A DNA stretch of 8,254 nucleotides from contig JAEWYV010000089.1 in the NCBI GenBank assembly GCA_023458615.1, positions 1 through 8,254 of the forward strand, read 5' to 3'. Positions 1 through 7,378 of the stretch are shown here, one piece after another. Each line of letters begins with the position of its first letter. Within the stretch, counting starts at the first letter, position 1. The notes beneath the pieces are model-generated. The model saw only the letters and a program-made list of their open reading frames with translations. It was not told the DNA's origin and did not search any database. The translations under genes were made by a program, and so were the position numbers. Origin of the DNA: Bacillota bacterium (lineage in GTDB: Bacteria > Bacillota > Clostridia > Christensenellales > CAG-138).

Positions 1-120
1 GGAAACCACCCGCACAAGTGCGTTTTTCCACGATTCTTCCGTGTTTTGCAGAAAAGACGAGCAGCATCGCGCAATTGACCTTCTATTGGTTGAAAGAGAG
101 TTCACACACCGCCAGAACAA

Positions 121-157
121 TAAAAAATGCCGGGCAAATCATTCGCGTTCCGACATT
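121..157 (-). terminator. Probable Rho-independent terminator at the operon end
   Basis: Read on the minus strand, an 8-bp stem AATGTCGG / CCGGCATT (one G-U wobble) encloses a 16-nt loop and runs directly into a T-rich tract (TTTTTTA). It begins 12 bp after the amidohydrolase stop codon, where the last gene of the operon would be expected to terminate. The loop is longer than usual and the stem is only moderately GC-rich, so efficiency may be partial. No folding energy was computed. Confidence 0.55.
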
Positions 158-169
158 CTTATATCAATT

Positions 170-1573
170 TTAATAGGACAGACTCTGCCACGGGCGGCGC
201 TTGAGCCAAGCCGTTCCAGCGCGCTGGGCGAGGTCATCCGCCTGCGCACGGCAGCGCTGAATCACGATCTCCTCGTCCATCGTCGTGAGTACGCCATCCA
301 GCAACACGGGTTCTCCATCCACCAGAACGGTTTCAATATTGTCCATCGCGGAGGAATAGACCAGTGTGGATACGGGATTGTGCATCGGAATCGCCTTGAT
401 GTTGCGCTCCGGATTAAACACAAACAGGTCGGCTTTCTTGCCAATTTCTAAGGAGCCGATCTCCTTCTCCATGCCGATGCAGCGTGCGCCCTCGATGGTC
501 GCCATCTCAAGCACCTTATCCGCGGTCATAATCGTCGGGTCGCGATGCGTCACCTTCTGTAACAACGCGGTGCACTTAAGCACCTCCAGCATGTCGTTGG
601 AGTTGTTGCTCGCCGCGCCATCGGTGCCAAGGGACACATCGATGTTCGCCATATTCATCTTCGGAATCGGTGCCACGCCGCTGCTTAGATACATATTGCT
701 CACCGGATTGTGGGAAACCTTCGCGCCGTGGTATTTAATCATTCGAATATCCCGATCATTGAGCTGCACGCAGTGCACGAGCAGCGTCTGCTCGTCCAGC
801 AGGCCGTATTGCACCAATATCTCCAGATCGTCAATCCCGTGCAGGGCAATCGTCGATTCGCGGTCAAACATCGTCTCCGCAGTGTGAACGGTAAGCAAGA
901 GACCAAGTTCTCGCTTGAGTCGCTCCGTCATCTTGAGGCACGCCTCGCTTGCGCCCCATGTGATGGCAGGTGCGAGGCAGATGGAGATGCGCCCGTTCTC
1001 TGTCCCGTGATATTCCTTCACGAGTCGCCGTACGTCGCTCTCAATCTTCTCCGGCGTCTGCATAATCTCGTTTCGAACGCCGAACTCCGCGCCGCAATCC
1101 ATATATCCACGCCCGAAGATGCCGCGAATGCGCAGCTCCCGAAACGCGCGAATCACCGCGTCGTCCAGTCCGTCTACGGGGTGTGGGTACATATAATCCA
1201 GCTGGGTTGTTACGCCGCTGCGAATCCCCTCGATGCATCCAATCAACGCGCCGGTATAGCAATCCTCCGGCTGCAGTTTGCCGCCGACAGGATAGGTCAT
1301 GTCGTTGAGCCAGTCCTTGAGCACCTTGTCGTCGCCCATGCCCTTCAGGTTGGTCTGAAAGAGATGATTATGCGTGTTGATCAAGCCCGGAAAAACCGCC
1401 TTGCCTTCGCCGTCGATGGTGCGCTTCACATCGGGGTAGCGTAGCGACATCGCCTCGCTCTCGCCAATGTCGAGTATACGCCCCTGATCGATCACAATCG
1501 AAGCGTTATAAAGCACATCCCGCGCGGGGTTCATGGTGATGATGGTTGTGTTGGTGATCATCCGGTCGATCAT
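170..1573 (-). CDS. Metal-dependent amidohydrolase, TrzA/AtzA/SsnA-type deaminase family
   Basis: A 467-residue cytosolic amidohydrolase of the deaminase/chlorohydrolase branch, which hydrolyses amino or halo groups on heterocycles such as purines, pterins, triazines or S-adenosylhomocysteine. Seen: an N-terminal beta-sandwich strand region; the metal motif THNH (His68, His70) in PGLINTHNH; HTAE with His230 and Glu233; His267 in LLVHC; SHNP with His288; and GTDG with Asp318. This is the full mononuclear Zn/Fe site of the family. The C-terminal segment returns to the small domain (IGKKADLFVF, about 377-386). Length is normal for the family. The ATG is preceded by AAAGGAGTT with 10 nt spacing, so Met1 is preferred over Met5. 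It is the last gene of the operon, 102 bp after the creatininase-family gene. Its substrate is unknown; context suggests deamination or ring hydrolysis of a product of the PTS-imported compound. The family is sure, the reaction is not. Confidence 0.9.
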   Translation of the reverse strand: MIDRMITNTTIITMNPARDVLYNASIVIDQGRILDIGESEAMSLRYPDVKRTIDGEGKAVFPGLINTHNHLFQTNLKGMGDDKVLKDWLNDMTYPVGGKLQPEDCYTGALIGCIEGIRSGVTTQLDYMYPHPVDGLDDAVIRAFRELRIRGIFGRGYMDCGAEFGVRNEIMQTPEKIESDVRRLVKEYHGTENGRISICLAPAITWGASEACLKMTERLKRELGLLLTVHTAETMFDRESTIALHGIDDLEILVQYGLLDEQTLLVHCVQLNDRDIRMIKYHGAKVSHNPVSNMYLSSGVAPIPKMNMANIDVSLGTDGAASNNSNDMLEVLKCTALLQKVTHRDPTIMTADKVLEMATIEGARCIGMEKEIGSLEIGKKADLFVFNPERNIKAIPMHNPVSTLVYSSAMDNIETVLVDGEPVLLDGVLTTMDEEIVIQRCRAQADDLAQRAGTAWLKRRPWQSLSY

Positions 1574-1581
1574 GATACTCT

Positions 1582-1590
1582 AACTCCTTT
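1582..1590 (-). promoter_or_regulatory. Ribosome binding site of the amidohydrolase gene
   Basis: On the minus strand AAAGGAGTT lies 8 nt upstream of the ATG at 1573 (10 nt from the GGAG core). It decides in favour of Met1 over the in-frame Met5. Confidence 0.8.
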
Positions 1591-1675
1591 ACCGTTTCAC
1601 GCGGAAATTTCCTGTTTCAACAACTTTTTCTGCAATTACCGCTCTGTTTCCCTTATAAGAAAGCGGAACGCCGCG

Positions 1676-2443
1676 TTACCGCGCGTGTTCCGCCATCGCA
1701 TCCTGCATAAAATTCGAAACCGCAGTGGTCAGCGAATCGCAGATATAGTCAAAATAGAGTTTGCCCTTCTCCGGGCTTGCGAGGGTCGCATCCCCCATGA
1801 TACCGGAGAGGGACACCTCGCGGGTAAGCCAGAACTTTGGCAGTTCACCCGACTTGCAGTTGCATTCCTTCAGTTTGTCCGGCGGAACACCCATATCCAC
1901 GAGCTCCGGAAACAGATATTGAATCATCGAGGTTTCCAGCTCTCCCGCATGGACATCTACGCCGATTGGATTATCGATATATGCGCGCAACGCGTCAAAA
2001 AATCCATGCGTAAAGTATTGAAACGAGGTCATGTGGCAGTCCGGATGCGCGGCCTTACACTCGCGCACAAATATCTCCAGCATACCTGTGTTTCCGCCGT
2101 GCGTATTGAGAAACGCAAAATAACGAAAGCCTTGATCTAGCATGACGCGAACTTGCTGTTCCAATATCTCTAGCAACAGCTTTGCGGGAAAAGTAAGCGT
2201 TCCGCAAAACCCGGTGTGCTCCGCGTTCAGCCCGAATTGCAGCGTTGGGAAAAGCAGCGCCTCAAACCCCGCTGTTTCGTGCGTTGCAAGCGCTTTGGAG
2301 ATTGCCTCGGCCATCAAAAAGTCCGTACCGACCGGCATATGCCAGCCGTGCTGCTCCACCGAGCCAATCGGAAAGAGCACAATGGTGCGATCCCGATCCA
2401 TCGCGTCGATGGCATGCCAGGAGCATTCAATCATGCGCTTCAT
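1676..2443 (-). CDS. Creatininase-family metal-dependent hydrolase
   Basis: A 255-residue protein of the creatininase/MftE/ArfB superfamily. These are dinuclear metal enzymes that open cyclic amides or hydrolyse formamides, peptides or diketones. Seen: PIGSVEQHG with Glu30 and His32, GTDF with Asp41, NTHGGN with His115, DVHAGELETS with His165 and Glu168, and the late glycine-rich MGDATLASPEKGK segment (216-228). Glu30, His32, Asp41, His115 and Glu168 are the predicted metal ligands. The HGGN and HAGE-ETS motifs place it in the broad family rather than with true creatininase, which carries an HYE-type motif, so creatinine is not a safe substrate call. No signal peptide or membrane segment is seen. 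AAAGGGGA precedes the ATG at about 9 nt. It follows EI by 62 bp and precedes the amidohydrolase, so the two hydrolases probably act in the same pathway. A paired dehydrogenase sits at the start of the operon, which also allows an IolN-like diketone hydrolase role. Confidence 0.88.
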   Translation of the reverse strand: MKRMIECSWHAIDAMDRDRTIVLFPIGSVEQHGWHMPVGTDFLMAEAISKALATHETAGFEALLFPTLQFGLNAEHTGFCGTLTFPAKLLLEILEQQVRVMLDQGFRYFAFLNTHGGNTGMLEIFVRECKAAHPDCHMTSFQYFTHGFFDALRAYIDNPIGVDVHAGELETSMIQYLFPELVDMGVPPDKLKECNCKSGELPKFWLTREVSLSGIMGDATLASPEKGKLYFDYICDSLTTAVSNFMQDAMAEHAR

Positions 2444-2505
2444 GACGAGATTCCCCTTTCCGAAACAGTACTTGTGCCAAACGCGCTATCGTATGCCGTA
2501 TCGCT

Positions 2506-4233
<1,728 letters not shown>

Positions 4234-4241
4234 TCCTGATA

Positions 4242-4248
4242 CCCCCTT
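4242..4248 (-). promoter_or_regulatory. Ribosome binding site deciding the TTG start of Enzyme I
   Basis: Minus-strand AAGGGGG sits 8 nt before the TTG at 4233. No ATG or GTG in the same frame gives a family-like N-terminus, so this site supports initiation at TTG. Confidence 0.7.
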
Positions 4249-4257
4249 GGCTCCATT

Positions 4258-4278
4258 GGCCGGGATACCCGCCCGGCC
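4258..4278 (-). promoter_or_regulatory. GC-rich hairpin just upstream of the Enzyme I ribosome binding site
   Basis: A perfect 7-bp inverted repeat, GGCCGGG / CCCGGCC, with a 7-nt loop. On the minus-strand transcript it ends 9 nt before the AAGGGGG ribosome binding site of Enzyme I. It lacks a following T-tract, so it is not a classical terminator. Possible roles are protection of the downstream mRNA end after processing or modulation of ribosome loading on the TTG-start gene. The structure is seen directly; the role is inferred. Confidence 0.5.
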
Positions 4279-4323
4279 GCTGACATTTTTCAGAAACCTC
4301 CGGCGTTGCCGAAAGTACGCTTT

Positions 4324-4512
4324 CTAATTTAATTTCGATTCCCAATATTACAAGAACGATTTGAAAAAATCCTATTCTCTTTCACTATTTGATTTCGCAA
4401 AAACGTGTGAAAAATATAAGCCTACTCAATCTCGCTTTCCAATATTGCAAGAACAATTTGAAAGAAGAAACTCCTATTCAATCTCGCTTTCCAAAATCGC
4501 GAGAACCGCCTG
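4324..4512 (-). repeat. Degenerate tandem repeats derived from the 3' end of the HPr gene
   Basis: Four consecutive segments with periods near 50 bp, the first being the last 12 codons plus stop of the HPr gene itself (4474-4512). The second (4422-4460) still reads VLAILESEIE-stop and matches the HPr tail at about 30 of 34 bases from the GTT codon to just past the stop. The third (4372-4410) is more diverged, reading VFAKSNSERE-stop. The fourth (about 4324-4363) keeps GTTCTTG-AATATTGG-AA-CGA-ATT and reaches TAG after a one-base shift. There is a stronger higher-order match between 4422-4479 and 4324-4377, each starting GAATAGGA and sharing TTTCAAAT-GTTCTTG-AATATTGG. None of the downstream copies has a start codon with a ribosome binding site, so they are not annotated as genes. 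Confidence 0.75.
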
Positions 4513-4734
4513 CATGGCTTCCGATTCATCCTCGCCCTCGCAGGAGACATCCACCTGATCCATGCAGTTCACATTGATCGAGAGGATATCAATGATGCTC
4601 TTTGCGTTGCCGCTCTTATCGCCTTTTGTGATGCGCACCTTGGACTGATAGCTTTTTGCCGCCTTCATGACGCATGCCGCGGGGCGCGCGTGCAAACCAC
4701 ACTTGCATTTTACAATAACTGAATTTGTTTGCAT
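4474..4734 (-). CDS. ptsH: HPr phosphocarrier protein
   Basis: An 86-residue HPr, the small cytosolic carrier that accepts phosphate from Enzyme I on His15 and passes it to EIIA. Seen: GLHARPAA with His15 and Arg17 at canonical positions, and AKSIIDILS with Ser46, the site that HPr kinase phosphorylates in Bacillota to signal carbon status through CcpA. Length and spacing are normal. The ATG at 4734 is chosen over a longer reading frame to 4797 because it gives the family N-terminus (MQTNSVIVK) and has AGGA 8 nt upstream; the extra 21 residues would lie across the intercistronic hairpin. Unusual features are Cys10 and Cys12 beside the active site and Cys21 in the first helix. The gene lies between EIID and Enzyme I in one transcript, and its 3' end is repeated downstream. 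Confidence 0.93.
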   Translation of the reverse strand: MQTNSVIVKCKCGLHARPAACVMKAAKSYQSKVRITKGDKSGNAKSIIDILSINVNCMDQVDVSCEGEDESEAMQAVLAILESEIE

Positions 4735-4755
4735 ATCATTATTCCTGTCTTCAGA

Positions 4756-4795
4756 GAAGGGCGGCAGGGGCTGAAACCCATCCCCCACCGCCTTC
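4756..4795 (-). promoter_or_regulatory. Intercistronic GC-rich hairpin between EIID and HPr genes
   Basis: An inverted repeat with outer arms GGCGG / CCGCC flanked by GAAG / TTC, an inner GGGG / CCCC helix and a loop of about 11-12 nt, separated by a small internal loop. On the minus-strand transcript it starts 27 nt after the EIID stop and ends 21 nt before the HPr start. The sequence after it is not T-rich, so read-through is expected. It most likely acts as an mRNA stabiliser or processing boundary between permease and phosphocarrier messages. Confidence 0.55.
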
Positions 4796-4822
4796 AAGCA
4801 TATTGTTGTGTTGCTCTTTGGC

Positions 4823-5641
4823 TTAGAAGATGCCCAGAGCGCCGCCCGCGATGCCGACTACGGCTACGCCAAGCAGAATCATCCAGGTCTTGACGCGCTT
4901 CGTCGTGAGCCAATAGATGAAGAGGGTCAGTGCCAGCGGCAGCAGGTTCGGCATGATCGCATCGAAGAGGTTCGCCTGAAGGTCAAACGGAACCTGTCCA
5001 ATGTTGAACGCGATCTTCGTGGTGAAGCCGACATACTGCGAAATCAGACCGCCCATAACCATGGTGCCGAGGATGCCCGCGGCGCCGATCCAGGTCTTCA
5101 TTCTGCCGTCCTGGAGCATGCTGGTGATTGCGCTGGTGCCCAGTTCATAGCCCTTCATCCAGGAGGAGCGGGCGATCAGAACGAGGGTTGCGGTGAGGCC
5201 GAACCACACGAGCAACGGGCCAGCGAGGTTGCCGACGAGGCCAAGGCTGATGCCGAGCGCCACGAACAGCGGGATGATGACGCCCTGGATCAGGGAGTCG
5301 CCAACGCCTGCCATCGGTCCCATGAGACCGGTTTTGAATGCGTTGATCGCTTCGCCGCTGATGTCCGCGCCGTTGGCTTTCTGTTCTTCCATCGCGATCG
5401 TCGCGCCATGGATGACAGCACCGAGGTTCGGGTCCGTGTTGAAGAACACGAGGTGACGTTCCAAACCATCTACGAGGTCTTCCTTCTTGGGATAGAGCTT
5501 CTTGAGAATCGGCGCCATCGCCATTGCAAAGGCTGTTCCCTGCATGCGCTCATAGTTGTAGTTCGCGTGAGAGAAAAGCTGCCAGAGCCAGAAGGACTTA
5601 TTTACATCTTTTTTGGTCAGTTTGACCGATTGTTCACTCAT
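4823..5641 (-). CDS. PTS mannose-family transporter subunit EIID
   Basis: A 272-residue membrane component that with EIIC forms the substrate channel unique to the mannose-type PTS. The N-terminal soluble part carries family sequences SFWLWQLFSHANYNYERMQG (16-35), FFNTDPNLG with the following acidic EEQKANG (66-91), and the hallmark GLMGPMAGVGDS (105-116). Hydrophobic segments follow at about 117-137, 141-157, 185-202, 227-245 and 252-271. Length is typical of ManZ-like proteins. The ATG overlaps the EIIC stop by 8 bp (ATGAGTGA), and AAGGAAGGAG lies within the EIIC end, so the two are translationally coupled. The family also transports amino sugars, sorbose, fructose and Amadori compounds, so substrate cannot be assigned from this subunit. 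Confidence 0.94.
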   Translation of the reverse strand: MSEQSVKLTKKDVNKSFWLWQLFSHANYNYERMQGTAFAMAMAPILKKLYPKKEDLVDGLERHLVFFNTDPNLGAVIHGATIAMEEQKANGADISGEAINAFKTGLMGPMAGVGDSLIQGVIIPLFVALGISLGLVGNLAGPLLVWFGLTATLVLIARSSWMKGYELGTSAITSMLQDGRMKTWIGAAGILGTMVMGGLISQYVGFTTKIAFNIGQVPFDLQANLFDAIMPNLLPLALTLFIYWLTTKRVKTWMILLGVAVVGIAGGALGIF

Positions 5642-6395
5642 GGGTTGCAGCTCCTTCCTTTTTCGTGTTCATGAGCATATAGATCATCGCAGCGGCTACG
5701 CCAAAGAGGGCGACGCCAATGATGCTGATCTTGAAATATGCAACAAGCAGGAATCCGATGATGAGGAATGGCCAGGTTTCTTTCTTGAGGATGGCGCGCA
5801 GGTTGAGCGCGATACCAACCGCAGGAAGCATACCGCCAACGACGCCAATGCCGTTGAAGATCGGGCTGCCGACCATGCCATTGATGACGTTGCCAACCGC
5901 TTCGCTTACATACACGCAGAAGAGTGTGACAAAGATCATTTTAAAGAGGAAGAGCATGGTCTGCGCGGGTACCCAGTTCATGAGCATCACGCCACGGGTG
6001 TTGCCCTTCTTGGCGAAGGAATCTGCCCAGTGCGCGAACACGGCGGAGATCGTCATACGGCCAACCCACACAACGGTGCCGATCAGGCCGATCGGGACGG
6101 CGATTGCGAGGGCAACTTCGGTGGTCGTGTGCATCGCCAGAGCAAACGCGGTGCCGACATAACCGGCAAGAGCCATGTCGCTCGGGATAGAACCGCCGAC
6201 GCTCATGTGGCCGAGGAAGATCAGGTTGATCGTGGCACCAATGATCGTGCCCTGTACCGGATCACCCATGACCAAGCCTACGAGGAAGCCAGCAACGATC
6301 GGACGCTGGAGTACATAGTAACCATCGCCGAACCAGAAAGGTGCATCAGCAAAATAATACAGGAAAGCTATGACTATAGCTTGCCACCACTCCAT
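5634..6395 (-). CDS. PTS mannose/sorbose-family transporter subunit EIIC
   Basis: A 253-residue polytopic membrane protein, the EIIC channel half of the permease. Seen: RPIVAGFLVGLVMGDPVQG (31-49) and IIGATINLIFLGHMSVGGSIPSD (51-73), the conserved core of the family; further hydrophobic segments at about 74-110, 143-163, 183-200 and 208-241. Residue 57 is Asn where mannose-type EIIC proteins known to me usually have Glu or Gln, which may bear on specificity. The gene has the strongest ribosome binding site of the window (AAGGGAGGTAA, GGAGG core 8 nt from ATG). It starts 41 bp after EIIB and overlaps EIID by 8 bp. The substrate is not determinable from sequence alone. Confidence 0.94.
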   Translation of the reverse strand: MEWWQAIVIAFLYYFADAPFWFGDGYYVLQRPIVAGFLVGLVMGDPVQGTIIGATINLIFLGHMSVGGSIPSDMALAGYVGTAFALAMHTTTEVALAIAVPIGLIGTVVWVGRMTISAVFAHWADSFAKKGNTRGVMLMNWVPAQTMLFLFKMIFVTLFCVYVSEAVGNVINGMVGSPIFNGIGVVGGMLPAVGIALNLRAILKKETWPFLIIGFLLVAYFKISIIGVALFGVAAAMIYMLMNTKKEGAATHE

Positions 6396-6400
6396 ATGGG

Positions 6401-6411
6401 TTACCTCCCTT
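6401..6411 (-). promoter_or_regulatory. Strong ribosome binding site of the EIIC gene
   Basis: Minus-strand AAGGGAGGTAA closely complements the 16S rRNA 3' end and lies 5 nt before the ATG at 6395 (8 nt from the GGAGG core). It fits the high synthesis of a permease component. Confidence 0.8.
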
Positions 6412-6436
6412 TCGCTTTCAAATGCGTTTTTTGAGC

Positions 6437-6913
6437 CTAGAATTTCAGTTTGTCAAGTTCCATTGACTTGGCCTCGGGCAGCATCTGGAAATAGATGTGT
6501 ACACCCTGGGCCGACATCCCAACCAATGTGTCGAATTCGTCTTTTGTCAGCTGTGTACTCCGCATTACCGCCTTGCGTCCCGGGCCAGCGCCGACATTTC
6601 CAACGTTGATCTCCTTGATAACGATGCCTAGATCAATCAGGGCACGCAGCGTTACGGGCGCTTTTACAAGAACGATTGCTTTTTCATCCGATATCTCGCT
6701 GGCATGTATCACGGGAACAGCGTCGGCTACCGTTAGAATCTGCACAGAACACCCGGACGGGACCGCCATCTTCATGACGTCGCACAGAAATGCATTTTTC
6801 GCGGTCGCGTCGTCTACAACGATGATCTTCGTGATACTGAAGATTCTCGCCCAAGCCGTCATGACCTGTCCATGCACCAGGCGGTCGTCAATACGGTAAA
6901 GCGCTATACTCAT
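6437..6913 (-). CDS. PTS mannose/sorbose-family transporter subunit EIIB
   Basis: A 158-residue cytosolic EIIB that takes phosphate from EIIA on His14 and transfers it to the incoming substrate at the EIIC/EIID channel. Seen: YRIDDRLVHGQV (6-17) with His14, the family signature; VKAPVTL in the middle (83-89); and NVGNVGAGPGRK (103-114), equivalent to the NVGG-GRK loop of the family. Length is typical for a free-standing EIIB. The ATG overlaps the EIIA stop by 4 bp (ATGA), and AAAGGAGG lies 7 nt upstream within the EIIA end, so the two genes are translationally coupled. Nothing appears broken. Confidence 0.94.
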   Translation of the reverse strand: MSIALYRIDDRLVHGQVMTAWARIFSITKIIVVDDATAKNAFLCDVMKMAVPSGCSVQILTVADAVPVIHASEISDEKAIVLVKAPVTLRALIDLGIVIKEINVGNVGAGPGRKAVMRSTQLTKDEFDTLVGMSAQGVHIYFQMLPEAKSMELDKLKF

Positions 6914-7332
6914 TTGGATTCCTCCTTTCTTTTATAATTTGCTAGCAAATCCGTTGAGTTGACGATTCCGGATTTGCCAGTACTGCAGGCCACCTGCAGC
7001 AATTCTTCCATCTCCATCTCGTCCCTAAGGGAGAGAATCTCCAGCAGCATCGGCAGGTTGGTTCCCGCTATGCAGGCGGAGCCTTGCTTCATCGCCATGA
7101 CCATTCCGGCGTTATATGGCGTCCCGCTTTGGAGATCGGAGAGTACCAATACGTTTTTGCAATCTTGCGATTCTTGAATCAGTTCTTCCAGTTTCTGGGA
7201 AAAACCATCCGGTGAATCGCCCTGATAGAGACCAAGGACATGCAACTGCTCCTGTTCGCCAAGAATCATCTCGGCGGCTTCCCGCAGGCCGGCTGCGAAA
7301 GAACCATGGCTCACGAGTATGAGTTCAATCAT
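6910..7332 (-). CDS. PTS mannose/fructose-family transporter subunit EIIA
   Basis: A 140-residue cytosolic EIIA, accepting phosphate from HPr on His9 (ILVSHGSFA) and passing it to EIIB. Asp66 in VLSDLQSGTPYN matches the conserved aspartate close to the active site of E. coli ManX (Asp67). GTNLPMLLE (90-98) is the typical dimer-interface segment. Only the EIIA domain is present, without fusion to EIIB. I prefer the ATG at 7332: AAAGG lies about 7 nt before it. A TTG six bases further upstream (7338) would sit almost on the ribosome binding site and add two residues. The gene follows the dehydrogenase by 46 bp and overlaps EIIB by 4 bp. Confidence 0.93.
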   Translation of the reverse strand: MIELILVSHGSFAAGLREAAEMILGEQEQLHVLGLYQGDSPDGFSQKLEELIQESQDCKNVLVLSDLQSGTPYNAGMVMAMKQGSACIAGTNLPMLLEILSLRDEMEMEELLQVACSTGKSGIVNSTDLLANYKRKEESK

Positions 7333-7360
7333 ATTCAAGCCTTTCTACTTTTTCTTCGCT

Positions 7361-7374
7361 CGGAGTGAACTCCG
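7361..7374 (-). promoter_or_regulatory. Small intercistronic stem-loop between dehydrogenase and EIIA genes
   Basis: An inverted repeat CGGAG-TTCA-CTCCG on the minus strand begins 4 nt after the dehydrogenase stop. It gives a 5-bp GC-rich stem with a tetraloop. The A-rich sequence that follows is not a terminator tail. It may mark a processing or stability boundary; it could also be chance. Confidence 0.35.
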
Positions 7375-7378
7375 CCGA

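Noticed and set aside
1..29. Inverted repeat CGCAC-AA-GTGCG followed by five T on the plus strand, with GGAAA / TTTCC outside
   Set aside because: It could be a terminator for a convergent gene left of the window, but the stem is only four to five pairs and no such gene is visible, so it is too weak to annotate.
41..451. A 136-codon plus-strand frame at the left edge
   Set aside because: Most of it lies opposite the conserved C-terminal part of the amidohydrolase, it runs through the terminator, and no domain is recognisable.
1576..1675. Possible hairpin (CCGC-TTTC / GAAA-GCGG with bulge) and the palindrome GGAAATTTCC in the gap between the two hydrolase genes
   Set aside because: Pairing is interrupted and there is no T-tract; a 10-base AT-rich palindrome is not rare. 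No promoter or operator could be supported.
2462..2486. Sigma-54-like TGGCAC element upstream of the creatininase-family gene
   Set aside because: The -24 half matches, but the -12 half is CTGTT rather than TTGC, and transcription would start inside the ribosome binding site, leaving no usable leader.
4808..5674. A 288-codon open frame on the plus strand opposite EIID
   Set aside because: It is antisense to a well-supported membrane protein. The translation is rich in His, Glu, Asp and Arg, as expected from reading hydrophobic codons backwards, and it has no family motif.
5613..6434. A 273-codon open frame on the plus strand opposite EIIC
   Set aside because: Same situation: a charged, low-complexity antisense shadow of a polytopic membrane protein with all family motifs on the other strand.
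6396..6436. Catabolite-responsive-element-like half site TGAAAGCG before EIIC
   Set aside because: Only the left half fits the CcpA operator pattern; the right half does not, and it lies inside the operon next to a ribosome binding site.
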